Origin: a bacterium
GTDB lineage: Bacteria > Desulfobacterota > Desulfocorpusculales > Desulfocorpusculum
Assembly: GCA_037481695.1 (NCBI GenBank)
Contig: JBBFLE010000006.1
Location: 62,001-126,000, forward strand
Reading direction: 5' to 3'
Length of the DNA: 64,000 nucleotides
This document shows positions 17,381 through 27,047 of the stretch, one piece after another. Position 1 is the stretch's first letter, and every line of letters starts with the position of its first letter. A program made the position numbers and the translations under genes. The notes beneath the pieces are model-generated. The model did not search any database. It was not told where the DNA came from and worked only from the letters and a program-made list of their open reading frames with translations.

Positions 17381-18832
17381 ATGGGCTGTCATGGGCGAAA
17401 AGGAATCCTGATACTTGTGGCAGCAGGGCTTCTTGGCCTGCTTTGGGCTTGCAACCCATATCTGGGCCCGGTGGGCACGGAAGATGGGGCCTTGGATACG
17501 GCCAGGGTCCTGAAAAGATGGGAAACTCTGGCGCTGGAGGCGCCTTCTGGTCCCTTAACCCTTGAGAGGGCCATCCAGGAGGCCCTTGGGGCCAACCCAG
17601 AACTGCGCCAGATACAAGAGAGGCTCTCAGCAGCAGCAGAACAGGTGCGTCAGGCTGAGGCGGCTTTCTATCCAAGGCTGGTCTTTGCCCAGGAGTTTTC
17701 TATCACAGACAACCCGGTCTTTGCATTCATGCAGTACCTCCACCAAAGAAGACTTAACTTTGCCATGGAGTTCAATGATCCCGGGGTACACCAAAACGTC
17801 TCCTCCAGGATCCAGGGGGAGTGGTCCTTGTTTGAGGGAGGTGCCCGCATCTACCAGCGTCGGGCTGCAGCTGGCCACAGAGATGCCACGGCTTCGGAGC
17901 TTCTGGCAGCCAGAAACAGGTTAGTGGCCTCCGTGACCGAGGCATATTTCAGGTGGCTTCAGTCTCTGGCCTTCTTGGATGTGGCGGAAAAGGCAGTGAA
18001 TCTGGCCCGCATAAACCAGCAATTGGGAGAGGCAAAGCTGAGGGCTCAGGTGGCCCTGGAGAGCGATCTTTTGAGGCTTAAGAGCCGAACCGCCGAGGCC
18101 GAAGGCAACCGGGTGACGGCCCGCGCTGGAGCCAGAAAGCTCCAGGCCGCCCTGGAAAGATTACTGGCAAGGCCCCTCAGGGAGGAGGAGATTCCGGACC
18201 TCAGGGAACTGGCCCAGGCCGCTCCATCTCAGCAACTCAAGGAGACCAGTTCAAGGGAGCTTTTGGAAAAGGCCCTGATTCAAAGACCAGAGATCCAGGC
18301 AGCCCGTTTCATGATCCTGGCCGCAAGGCAGCGGCTAAAAGCCGCCAGAGCCGAACTGCTGCCCAAGGTGGGTGCCAGAGCCTGGTACTCTTGGGATTCA
18401 GAGGAACTCAGAGGAGGCGGGGAGAGTTGGCTGGCGTCCCTTCAGGCCACCTGGCCTCTTTTCCAAGGGGGAATAACCCTTTCCAGAATCAGGGAGGCCT
18501 CCTCCAGGCTGAGGGAGATGGAGGCCAGGGGAGAGCAGGTGGCCCTGGATGTGGCCTTGGAGGTGCACCAGGCCGCCATAGGGTTGGAGGAGGCCTCGGC
18601 CAGACTTGAGGTGGCAGCCAGCAGACGGGAGTTGGCTGGCAAGGCCCTGGAAGAGGTGCGTTCTCAATATGCCAGAGAGGTGGTGACAGTGGATGCGCTT
18701 CTGAATGCCGAACTGGAATGGAGCAGGGCTGAGGTGTCCTACAGTGCTGCCTTGTTCGACCAAAAGATTGCCTCGGCTGCGCTTAGGCAGGCCTTGGGGG
18801 AGTTCGCCCGTTGGGTGGAGGTGGGATCATGA
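17381..18832 (+). CDS. TolC-family outer-membrane lipoprotein of a second RND pump
   Basis: 483 aa from ATG 17381 (GGAGAG site). The signal sequence ends in the lipobox L-W-A-C near residue 24, so it should be a lipidated outer-membrane factor. Long OEP repeats follow (ALGANPELRQIQERLSAAAE; ALIQRPEIQAARFMILAAR). It is the first gene of a three-gene operon; its TGA overlaps the adaptor ATG by 4 nt. Confidence 0.9.
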   Translation: MGCHGRKGILILVAAGLLGLLWACNPYLGPVGTEDGALDTARVLKRWETLALEAPSGPLTLERAIQEALGANPELRQIQERLSAAAEQVRQAEAAFYPRLVFAQEFSITDNPVFAFMQYLHQRRLNFAMEFNDPGVHQNVSSRIQGEWSLFEGGARIYQRRAAAGHRDATASELLAARNRLVASVTEAYFRWLQSLAFLDVAEKAVNLARINQQLGEAKLRAQVALESDLLRLKSRTAEAEGNRVTARAGARKLQAALERLLARPLREEEIPDLRELAQAAPSQQLKETSSRELLEKALIQRPEIQAARFMILAARQRLKAARAELLPKVGARAWYSWDSEELRGGGESWLASLQATWPLFQGGITLSRIREASSRLREMEARGEQVALDVALEVHQAAIGLEEASARLEVAASRRELAGKALEEVRSQYAREVVTVDALLNAELEWSRAEVSYSAALFDQKIASAALRQALGEFARWVEVGS

Positions 18833-20049
18833 GCCAGGACTCCCGATGGAAATCAGCGATCCTGGAGCCCTTGAAGGGGCTCGGTGTGGCAGCCTTGTTG
18901 GTGGTCATGATGCTTTGGCTCTCAGGAGCATTTGTGGAGAAGGTGGAGCCAGGACCTCCGGTACCTAAGGCCCCTCCACCTCCCCTCAAAACCCAAAGAG
19001 TGGAGCTTAGGAGTTTTCCCCTCATACTGGAGCAGATGGGCAGTTTGCGCACCAGAAACGAGGCCCAGGTCTCGAGTCGGATAATGGCCCAGGTCAAAGA
19101 AGTACACGTCAGGGAGGGCCAGGAGGTTACAGGACCTGACTCCCAGGGAGAGGGTGCCACGGTCTTGGCCAAACTGGACGACAGGGACATCCAGGCCAGG
19201 CTGAGGCAGGCTCAGTCCCAGCTCCAGGCCGTGGAGAGGGCACTTCCATCGGCCCGATCCAGGCTTCAAGCCGCCAGAGCTCAACTGGAGGCGGCCAAGG
19301 CCCAGGCAGTTCAGACAGAGGGGGATTTCAGGAGAATCCAGCAGCTTTATCAGGACAGGGCTGCCACAGGACAGCAACTGGAGCATGCCAGGGCCCAAAA
19401 AGAAGTGGCCGAGGCCAGGCAGCGGGCGGCCCTAGAAGAGGTACAGGCACTCCAGGCGGAGATTCACAGAATAGAGGCCCAGAGGCAAGAGGCCGAGGCA
19501 GCTGTGGCCGAGGCCAGGGTAATGCTCAGCCACACGAGAATCCAGGCCCCTTTTTCTGGAAAGGTGGTACGGAAGCTGGTGGAGGTGGGGGACATGGTGA
19601 CTCCAGGCAGGCCTCTTTTCATCCTGGAGACCTCCTCCCAGCCTGAACTGCACGCCGTGGTCTCAGAGTCCCTGCTCCCTAGCCTCAGGGTGGGCCAAAG
19701 TTTGGAGGTGCAGGTGGACTCCCTGGATAGGACTCTGCAGGGCATGGTCCGGGAGATTACCCCCTCGGCAGATCCCACCACCAGGACGGTCCTGGTAAAG
19801 GTCAGCCTCCAGCCGGGAGAGGGGCTCATGAGCGGACTTTTCGGACGCATCCGAGTTCCCTTTGGCTCGTACCAGGCACTGGTTGTGCCTTGGCCGGCGG
19901 TCAGGCAGGTGGGGCAGCTCCATTTGGTGGATGTCAAGGGACCTGATGGCCACCCCGAAAGGCGTTTTGTGACTCTGGGCAATCTCCAGGGGGAGCTAAT
20001 GGAGATTCTCTCGGGACTCAAAGAGGGCGAGGAGGTGGTCTTGCCATGA
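18829..20049 (+). CDS. RND periplasmic adaptor (membrane fusion) protein
   Basis: 406 aa with ATGA overlaps at both ends. There is one N-terminal membrane anchor (about 18-38). A long alpha-helical coiled-coil hairpin spans about 125-235 and is rich in Q/A/E/R (QAQSQLQAVERALPSARSR). The lipoyl half-motif is APFSGKVVRKLVEVGDMV, followed by beta-barrel and membrane-proximal domains. It joins the TolC lipoprotein to the permease that follows. The substrate is unknown. Confidence 0.92.
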   Translation: MSQDSRWKSAILEPLKGLGVAALLVVMMLWLSGAFVEKVEPGPPVPKAPPPPLKTQRVELRSFPLILEQMGSLRTRNEAQVSSRIMAQVKEVHVREGQEVTGPDSQGEGATVLAKLDDRDIQARLRQAQSQLQAVERALPSARSRLQAARAQLEAAKAQAVQTEGDFRRIQQLYQDRAATGQQLEHARAQKEVAEARQRAALEEVQALQAEIHRIEAQRQEAEAAVAEARVMLSHTRIQAPFSGKVVRKLVEVGDMVTPGRPLFILETSSQPELHAVVSESLLPSLRVGQSLEVQVDSLDRTLQGMVREITPSADPTTRTVLVKVSLQPGEGLMSGLFGRIRVPFGSYQALVVPWPAVRQVGQLHLVDVKGPDGHPERRFVTLGNLQGELMEILSGLKEGEEVVLP

Positions 20050-23000
20050 GCAGCCACGGGGTGCCCTCTCACAACTGGATCAACAGAATAGTGGCGGCTT
20101 TCCTTACAGGAAACCTGTCGGTCCTGCTGATCATTCTGAGCCTCATGGCAGGGGCTGTGGCCTTGAGTATCACCCCCAGAGAGGAGGACCCTCAGATAGT
20201 GGTCCCCCTGGCCGACGTGCTGGTGTCCATGCCAGGGGCCAGCGTGCAGGAGGTGGAAAGGCAGGTGGCCACTCGTCTGGAAAAGCTTCTGTACCAGATA
20301 GACGGGGTGGAGTACGTTTACTCCATGAGCATGCCTTCCATGGCAGTGGTGACGGTGCGTTTTTATGTGGGGGAGGACAGGGAGAGAAGCTGGGTCAAAC
20401 TGCACAACAAGATCCAGGCCAACATAGACCAGGTTCCCCCCGGGGTCGCCGGCTGGGTGGTCAAGCCCGTGGAGATAGACGATGTGCCAATAGTGAATCT
20501 TACCCTCTACAGCCACAGATACAGCGACTACGAGCTTCGCCGCATGGCAGAAGAGCTGGAGATCCGACTGCAGGGGGTCAAAAATGCGGGCCGTACCTAT
20601 GTGGTGGGGGGCAGGCCCAGGGAGATCACCATCAACATATCCCCACAAAGAATGGCCAGCCGAGGGGTTTCCATCCAGGACATTCAGAGGGCTCTCCAGG
20701 GGGGGAACATCTCTCTCCCAGCAGGCGAGCTGGTGCGAAGGGATGGTTCGGTCAGGCTCCAGGCCGGTCGTTTCCTTGAATCGGCCAGGCAGCTGGGGGA
20801 GCTTGTGGTGGGCGTTTCCCAGATGAGGCCAGTTTACCTCAGAGAGGTGGCCCACATAGAAGACGGCCCAGCAGAACCAGAGACCTATACACGCATAGCC
20901 TTTGGGCCAGCGGCCTTCACCAAGGGCGATCCGGCCCATGAAGCCGAGGCCTTGCCTCCCAACATAGAAAGGCAGACCGACTATCCCATGGTCACCGTAG
21001 GAGTGGCCAAGAGAAAGGGCACCAATGCGGTTTGGGTCTCAAGGGAGGTTCAGCGGGAGGCCCAGCGTTTCGCCAGGGAAGTGCTGCCTTCTGATGTGCA
21101 CATGAGGGTCACCCGTGACTACGGAAAGACAGCCAACGAGAAGGTCAACGAGCTTGTAGAGGCCCTGTTCGTGGCCATTGTCATAGTGGTGGCCCTCTTG
21201 GCCTACACTCTGGGCTGGCGAGAGGGGATCATCATAGCCTTGGCCGTGCCCATCACATTCAGTTTTACTCTTCTTATCAACTACCTGCTGGGCTACACCA
21301 TCAACCGGGTGACTCTTTTTGCCCTGATCCTCTCCCTCGGCCTTGTGGTGGATGATCCCATAGTGGACGTGGAGAACATTCACAGGCACTTCTCCATGAG
21401 GCAGCAGGATCCTTTCTCGGCCGTTCTCCACGCGGTAAACGAGGTGAGGCCTCCCATAATCCTGGCCACCTTGGCGGTGATCATCTCCTTTGTCCCTATG
21501 TTTTTCATAACAGGCATGATGGGGCCATACATGGCTCCTATGGCCTTAAATGTGCCTGTGGCAATGCTCATGAGCCTTCTGGTGGCCTTTACCATCACCC
21601 CGTGGCTTTCTTATCACATGCTTCGGCCTGTTTACCATAAGCCCCATGCAAAACCCTTTGTGCTGGAACAAAGCTCTCTTTTCCGTGCCTACAAAGCCGT
21701 GATGGAGCCTGTTTTCGCCCACAGAGCAGTGCGTCTTGGCGTCCTGGGCTTGGTCATGGTTCTGCTGGGCTTTGCAGGATGGCTCGTCCTGGATCGCCGC
21801 GTGCCCTTAAAGATGCTCCCCTTTGACAACAAGAACGAGCTTCAAGTGGTCATAGACATGGAAGAGGGCACCACCTTGGAGGCTACTGAGGCAGCCGCAC
21901 AGGCCTTGGCAGGGTACCTTGTGAGAGTGCCTGAGGTAACCGATGTCACCACGTACGTAGGCACTTCAAGTCCCATGGACTTCAATGGACTGGTGCGCCA
22001 TTACTATTTGAGACAGGGACCTCATTTGGCTGAGCTGCGCTTCAACCTGATAGAGAAGAAAAAAAGAGCCCAACAAAGCCACGCCATAGCCCTGAGGCTG
22101 AGAAAAGACCTCCAGGAAATAGCTCGGAGCCATGGGGCCAACATCAAGATAGTGGAAGTTCCCCCGGGCCCACCAGTGATCTCCACCATCGTGGCAGAGC
22201 TTTACGGTCCTCTGGGCACCCCGTACGAGTCCCTGGCCAGGGCTGCCAGGAAGGTGCGCTCTTACATGGAGAGCATGGAAGGGGTGGTGGATGTGGATGA
22301 CGTGCTTGTGGCACAGCAGCCCAAGGTCATATTTCGGGTGGACCACGCCAAAGCTGCTCTCCACGGGATTGGGGCCCAAGCGCTGGTGGAAAGCCTTCAA
22401 GGAGCCGTGCCGGGACTGGCGTCCAGCTCCCTCAGACTGGAGGACCAGGTGAATCCCGTGAGGATACGCCTCAGACTCCCCAAGAGGGAAAGGGACCTGG
22501 AAGCCCACCTGGGGCAGCTCTTTGTGAAAGGCCTGTCCGGACAGGGAGTGCTTCTGGGCGAGTTGGGCAGTTTCGAGCTTTCCACAATAGAGCAACCCGT
22601 GTATCACAAGAATCTACAGCCAGTTGTGTACGTGTTCGGGGAGACCGCGGGGCTTCCACCGCCTGAGGCCGTTCTGGCTCTGGCAAAGCAGGTGAAGCAG
22701 GACAAGGAGCTGGAGGATTTTCGGGTGGAGTGGGCAGGAGAAGGGGAATGGGAGGTGACCCTGAGGGTCTTCAGGGATCTAGGCATAGCCTTCGGAGTAG
22801 CGATATTGGGAATATACATCCTACTGCTTTATCAGACCGGAAGCTATCTTTTGCCTGCCATCCAGCTCATAGCCCTGCCACTTTCGGTCATAGGAATATT
22901 GCCTGGTTTCTGGCTCTTGAATGCCCTTTCAGGAGGGCCTGTGGGGGGATGGGCCAACCCTGTGTATTTTACGGCCACAGCCATGATCGGTATGATAGCC

Positions 23001-23303
23001 CTTGCAGGCATAGCCACCCGAAACTCCATTCTCCTCATAGAGTTCGTGGAGGAAAGAAAGAAGGAAGGCAAACCCATAGTTGGCTCCCTGTTGGAGGCCG
23101 GGGCCCTTAGGACCAGGCCCATAACACTCACCTCCCTGGCCGCCATGCTCGGGGCCTGGCCCATCACACTGGACCCAATATTCTCAGGGCTGGCCTGGGC
23201 ACTGATCTTCGGGCTGGCGGTTTCCACCCTATTTACCTTGGTGGTGGTGCCCATGGTCTATTACATGGCATATGCCAAGCGCTTTGAGCCCGTGGGGAAA
23301 TAA
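20046..23303 (+). CDS. RND efflux permease, AcrB superfamily
   Basis: 1085 aa. N-terminal helix about 18-38; large porter domains about 50-340 and 600-870; helix blocks about 375-560 and 910-1080. The TM4 relay LVVDDPIVDVENIHRHF carries the two adjacent Asp typical of drug/solvent-type proton-driven RND permeases, unlike the GAMVD of the metal pump at 1941-5105. It is translationally coupled to the adaptor. Probable export of organic compounds is inferred from the motif class. Confidence 0.92.
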   Translation: MSSHGVPSHNWINRIVAAFLTGNLSVLLIILSLMAGAVALSITPREEDPQIVVPLADVLVSMPGASVQEVERQVATRLEKLLYQIDGVEYVYSMSMPSMAVVTVRFYVGEDRERSWVKLHNKIQANIDQVPPGVAGWVVKPVEIDDVPIVNLTLYSHRYSDYELRRMAEELEIRLQGVKNAGRTYVVGGRPREITINISPQRMASRGVSIQDIQRALQGGNISLPAGELVRRDGSVRLQAGRFLESARQLGELVVGVSQMRPVYLREVAHIEDGPAEPETYTRIAFGPAAFTKGDPAHEAEALPPNIERQTDYPMVTVGVAKRKGTNAVWVSREVQREAQRFAREVLPSDVHMRVTRDYGKTANEKVNELVEALFVAIVIVVALLAYTLGWREGIIIALAVPITFSFTLLINYLLGYTINRVTLFALILSLGLVVDDPIVDVENIHRHFSMRQQDPFSAVLHAVNEVRPPIILATLAVIISFVPMFFITGMMGPYMAPMALNVPVAMLMSLLVAFTITPWLSYHMLRPVYHKPHAKPFVLEQSSLFRAYKAVMEPVFAHRAVRLGVLGLVMVLLGFAGWLVLDRRVPLKMLPFDNKNELQVVIDMEEGTTLEATEAAAQALAGYLVRVPEVTDVTTYVGTSSPMDFNGLVRHYYLRQGPHLAELRFNLIEKKKRAQQSHAIALRLRKDLQEIARSHGANIKIVEVPPGPPVISTIVAELYGPLGTPYESLARAARKVRSYMESMEGVVDVDDVLVAQQPKVIFRVDHAKAALHGIGAQALVESLQGAVPGLASSSLRLEDQVNPVRIRLRLPKRERDLEAHLGQLFVKGLSGQGVLLGELGSFELSTIEQPVYHKNLQPVVYVFGETAGLPPPEAVLALAKQVKQDKELEDFRVEWAGEGEWEVTLRVFRDLGIAFGVAILGIYILLLYQTGSYLLPAIQLIALPLSVIGILPGFWLLNALSGGPVGGWANPVYFTATAMIGMIALAGIATRNSILLIEFVEERKKEGKPIVGSLLEAGALRTRPITLTSLAAMLGAWPITLDPIFSGLAWALIFGLAVSTLFTLVVVPMVYYMAYAKRFEPVGK

Positions 23304-23587
23304 ACTCTGGGGGGCCACTGACTTTGAAAAACAGAGAGATCCTCAAGAAAACAGTGGGTTCACAGGTAAGAAGTAAGAACAAATGCTAACAGCTCAACGA
23401 GCGCACATGACGAAACTTTTCTTAACGTGTTGGACCTCATGGGGGATCCGGGTTTTGTTAAGGTCTTACGCATTGAGGCCTTGTCTCTTTTTGCCAGGGG
23501 TGCTTTTCGCCTGGGAGTTCATAGCGAAAGGATACAAAGAGAGGATCGGTTTTCTTGTCAGGCTTGCTGCTTGGAATCTATTGAGTA
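23304..23587. other. Intergenic stretch without a convincing gene
   Basis: This lies between the RND permease (ending from the left) and the ArsA-like gene (ending from the right). Short plus-strand frames here overlap the ArsA-like gene in antisense and lack ribosome sites. No strong terminator was recognised for either transcript. Confidence 0.4.
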
Positions 23588-24490
23588 CTATTTGCCCAAG
23601 GCGGGAAACAGCTCCCTTCTGACCCTTTCGATCCTGGAGAGCCCCTTTACTTCCTCTGCAAAAAGACAAACCTGATGTAAGCAAATGTGCTTATATTTTT
23701 CACGGATAAGAGCCATGTAGGGCCTTTGTTGCTCCCCCCGGCGAAACAAGAAATCCGAGTCGGAATCCTTGACCACATTATTAATGATCAGATCCTCCAC
23801 CAGCAGTCCGAAAGGGGTGAGCTGGGCTAGAATTCTATCCACCTGCTGCACAGCCAGAGCTTCGGGTATGACAACAAGAACATAGGAGACTTGCTCCTGG
23901 AGGAAAGCCATGTCCTGGGCAGAGAGTTTCTCCCAATCTTGTATGGTCTTCAGGACCGATCTGCGACTTCTGTTTCCCAGTCTCAGCCTGGAGTAAATCC
24001 TGGGAGCTGCTCTTAGATGCTGGGAAAGCATGGCTGGGGTCTTGAGCAAACTCAAGGTGTGCCCCATGGGAGCAGTGTCCCAGATGATCCTCTGGAATCT
24101 CCCCTCCAGAGCCAGCTCACGGATGTGGTCCACCATGAATTCTTCTGCCAGCCCCGGCAGCACGGAGCCCATGAACTCCAGGAACTCAGCATAATCTATG
24201 GATACCAGAGCCGAGAAAACCTCATACACCTCCCTGCCGAACTTGCGGTCCCACATCTGGCAGATGTCCTGAAAACCCAATTCCCAGGCAAAGAGTTTAG
24301 CAGTGACCTCTGAGGGTTCTTCCAGGGGGCGGGGAAATTCAAAGATGTCGGCCAAAGAGGGTGTCTGATCCGTGGAAATCACCAGGGTTTGTTCCCCTTC
24401 GAGGGCGCACTGCAAGGCCAAAGCCGCCGCACAGGTGGTCTTGCCCACCCCTCCCTTTCCCCCAATCATCACCACCGGGCGTTCCCACAT
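23588..24490 (-). CDS. ArsA/GET3-family P-loop ATPase
   Basis: 300 aa from ATG 24490 (a GGGGG-rich ribosome-like site is about 12 nt upstream; an open frame continues to 24634, so an earlier start at 24532 is possible). The deviant Walker A is GGKGGVGKTT (10-19). Switch I is STDQTPSLADIF and Switch II DTAPMGHTLSLLKTP, close to the ArsA DTAPTGHTL signature. It is a single ATPase domain, as in TRC40/GET3-like and bacterial ArsA-family proteins. No ArsB, ArsR or ArsD lies nearby, so an arsenite-pump role is unsupported; a chaperone-like or anaerobic metabolic role is as likely. Confidence 0.85.
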   Translation of the reverse strand: MWERPVVMIGGKGGVGKTTCAAALALQCALEGEQTLVISTDQTPSLADIFEFPRPLEEPSEVTAKLFAWELGFQDICQMWDRKFGREVYEVFSALVSIDYAEFLEFMGSVLPGLAEEFMVDHIRELALEGRFQRIIWDTAPMGHTLSLLKTPAMLSQHLRAAPRIYSRLRLGNRSRRSVLKTIQDWEKLSAQDMAFLQEQVSYVLVVIPEALAVQQVDRILAQLTPFGLLVEDLIINNVVKDSDSDFLFRRGEQQRPYMALIREKYKHICLHQVCLFAEEVKGLSRIERVRRELFPALGK

Positions 24491-24891
24491 GACAGGTATA
24501 CTATTCCCCCACCGCCCACTCTGTCCACCCATCTGGGAGAGCAGATCAACCACAAGAGAGAGTTGATTCTTGCCAGAGTTGGCTCCAACAGTATACAGGC
24601 CAGCAGGGGGCCGGGCTGCCCAAAGAGGGCTCAAGGGGAAACCAGTTCTTGGCTTGCACCCGAGAGTCTTTTAGGGGCAAAATAAGAGAACTTATGCGGA
24701 TCTTTGAGCCCTGGTATGGAGCTCAGGGAGGCCACGCTGGTAGAGCCCTTGGCTCATGGTGGCTGAAAGCTCCTGGGAAGGGGAAAAGAGATTTCTTGGA
24801 AATGACTTGCTTCAGCCCTGGGTACCTGTCAGGGGACAGATACTTGCCCAGTCCCACTGGTAGGGAGGGTTGAGTTTACACTGGAGGGAAG
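24491..24891. other. Divergent leader region between ArsA-like and aconitase genes
   Basis: No gene is supported. It may include the true start of the ArsA-like gene (frame open to 24634). On the plus side, CTGTC (24826-24830) and GACAG (24835-24839) form a small 5-bp inverted repeat with a 4-nt loop upstream of aconitase. No convincing -35/-10 pair was seen. Confidence 0.4.
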
Positions 24892-26811
24892 ATGGGACAT
24901 AGCCTGGCCGAAAAACTCATCCAAAGCCACTTGGTAGAAGGCAGTTTGGAAAGGGGCAGGGAGGTGGGGATACGCATCGATCAGACCCTCACCCAGGATG
25001 CCACTGGTACGATGGTGTATCTGGCCTTTGAAGCCATGCAGATCCCCAGGGTCAAGACCCAGCTTTCAGTAAGCTACATAGATCACAACATTCTTCAGAC
25101 CGATTTCAAAAATGCCGACGACCACAGGTACCTCCAGAGCAGTGCTGCCAAGTTCGGGGTGCTGCTTTCCCCTGCGGGCAACGGCATATCTCACCACGTG
25201 CACAGGCAAAGGTTCGGAGTTCCTGGCATGTCCTTGCTGGGATCGGACAGCCATACCACCACCGGAGGCTGCCTGGGCATGCTGGCCATAGGAGCCGGGG
25301 GGCTGGACGTGGCCTTGGCCATGGCAGGCAGAGCCTTCCACTTTGTCATGCCCAGGATCTGGGGTATCCATCTCAGCGGGAAGCTTCAGCCCTGGGTGTC
25401 GGGAAAGGATGTGATCCTGGAGCTTCTCAGGCGCTACAGCGTCAAGGGAGGCCTGGGGACCATAATGGAATTCTTCGGACCAGGGGTGGAAAATCTGGAC
25501 ATGGCTGCACGTGGGACTATCTGCAACATGGGGGTAGACATAGGGGCCACCGCAGCCATTTTCCCATCTGACGAGATCACCCGTGGATACCTGGCCCTGC
25601 AGGGCAGGGAGAAGGACTGGATACCCCTTCAGGCAGATGCAGATGCCAGGTACGATCAGGTGACGGAGCTGGACTTGAGCAGCATCGAGCCACTTGTGGC
25701 CTGTCCTCACTCCATGGACAAGGTGAGACCGGCAGCCGAACTGGGGGATGTTGAAATAGCTCAGGTCATAGTGGGTTCCTCCACCAATGGCTCATACAGG
25801 GACATAATGATGGCTGCGCTGGTGCTCAAAGACAGGCGAGTTCATCCGTCTCTAAGCTTTGATGTGAACCCAGGGAGCCGCCAGGTTCTGGAGAACGTTA
25901 TCCTGATGGGTGGGCTACTCCATCTTGTGCACGGGGGGGCCAGGGTCCACCAACCAGGATGTCTTGGTTGCATAGGCATGGGTCAGGTGCCACCCACCGG
26001 CAGCAACTCCCTTCGCACCATGCCGCGAAACTTTCCCGGCAGAAGTGGCTCCAAAGATGACAGGGTGTATCTCTGTTCGCCTGAGACAGCGGCTGCATCT
26101 GGCCTCTTTGGTAGAATAACGGATCCGAGGGAACTTGGGGATTACCCTCAGGTGCCTTTTCCTGAGCGGTTCTCCTGGAGTAGTGACTGGTTCATAGCCC
26201 CGGCCCATGACCCCTCTTCGGTGGAGATAGTCCGAGGGCCAAATATCCAACCCTTCCCCCAATTCCCTCCTTTGGAGGAGGACATCGAGGCAGAGGTGCT
26301 CCTTGTGCTGGGAGACAACATCTCCACAGATCACATAATCCCAGCCGGTAATAGGGTTCTGCCATTGAGAAGCAACATCCCGGCCATAAGTCGGTTCGTT
26401 TTCGACATGGTGGACGAGACCTTCGCCCAGAGAGCCCAGGAGGCCAGAAGCGGGATCATAGTGGCAGGTGAAAACTATGGCCAGGGTTCCTCCAGAGAGC
26501 ATGCGGCCCTGGCACCCAGATACTTGGGGATCAGGGTGAAGATAGCCAAGAGTTTTGCCAGGATTCACAAGGCCAACCTCATCAATTACGGAATAGTGCC
26601 CTTGGAGTTCTCTGAGCCGAGCCAATATCCCATGCTGAGCAGGGGCCAGAAAATCAAGTTTCCGGGGATCCGTAGTGCAGTCCTTCAAGGGGCTTCCCAG
26701 GTGAAGGCTTTGCTAGGGGACAAGGAGATCTTATTGAACCTGAAGCTTACCCCCAGGGAAAGGGAGGTCCTGGCCCAGGGAGGAGCCCTCAACTGGGCCA
26801 GAGAAAGATAG
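24892..26811 (+). CDS. Aconitate hydratase, Aquifex-type
   Basis: 639 aa with a GGAGGGAAG site at ATG. It isomerises citrate and isocitrate using a 4Fe-4S cluster. Conserved segments: TLTQDATGTM, YIDHNILQ, GSDSHTTTGG, GCLGCIGMGQ (Cys357, Cys360), NFPGRSG, GDNISTDHI and the catalytic GQGSSREHA. The length and motifs fit the single-chain Aquifex/clostridial type. The third cluster ligand is normally the Cys of GSCTN, but here the sequence reads VGSSTNGSY with Ser297 (codon TCC at 25780). The other active-site motifs are intact, so it is either a genuine variant, an enzyme with a differently ligated cluster, or a base error. Confidence 0.93.
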   Translation: MGHSLAEKLIQSHLVEGSLERGREVGIRIDQTLTQDATGTMVYLAFEAMQIPRVKTQLSVSYIDHNILQTDFKNADDHRYLQSSAAKFGVLLSPAGNGISHHVHRQRFGVPGMSLLGSDSHTTTGGCLGMLAIGAGGLDVALAMAGRAFHFVMPRIWGIHLSGKLQPWVSGKDVILELLRRYSVKGGLGTIMEFFGPGVENLDMAARGTICNMGVDIGATAAIFPSDEITRGYLALQGREKDWIPLQADADARYDQVTELDLSSIEPLVACPHSMDKVRPAAELGDVEIAQVIVGSSTNGSYRDIMMAALVLKDRRVHPSLSFDVNPGSRQVLENVILMGGLLHLVHGGARVHQPGCLGCIGMGQVPPTGSNSLRTMPRNFPGRSGSKDDRVYLCSPETAAASGLFGRITDPRELGDYPQVPFPERFSWSSDWFIAPAHDPSSVEIVRGPNIQPFPQFPPLEEDIEAEVLLVLGDNISTDHIIPAGNRVLPLRSNIPAISRFVFDMVDETFAQRAQEARSGIIVAGENYGQGSSREHAALAPRYLGIRVKIAKSFARIHKANLINYGIVPLEFSEPSQYPMLSRGQKIKFPGIRSAVLQGASQVKALLGDKEILLNLKLTPREREVLAQGGALNWARER

Positions 26812-27047
26812 GATGCAAAATCTGACCTGATCCAGGCCATTCAGAAGGATCAGGGAGCTCAGGGGCCTGAGTTCGCAACCCGCTGGTCTTTGGCCATTCC
26901 CAAAGCTGGCAAGGACCCGAGAGGAAAGTCAGGCTGCGCTGGACACAAACCAGTTGACCCTCAGTCTGTTCCAGGATGTGGTGAAGGCAGCCTGCATAAT
27001 CCGGTCATGGGAATAAATGCTGGCCAGGCCCGGTTGTGTCTTGTACA

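Noticed and set aside
19464-20939. 491-codon minus-strand frame opposite the RND adaptor and permease
   Set aside because: It is antisense to two well-supported genes, His/Gly-rich without family features, and so a codon-bias shadow.
23383-23675. Plus-strand frames opposite the end of the ArsA-like gene
   Set aside because: No ribosome site and no recognisable features; they overlap the ArsA-like gene in antisense.
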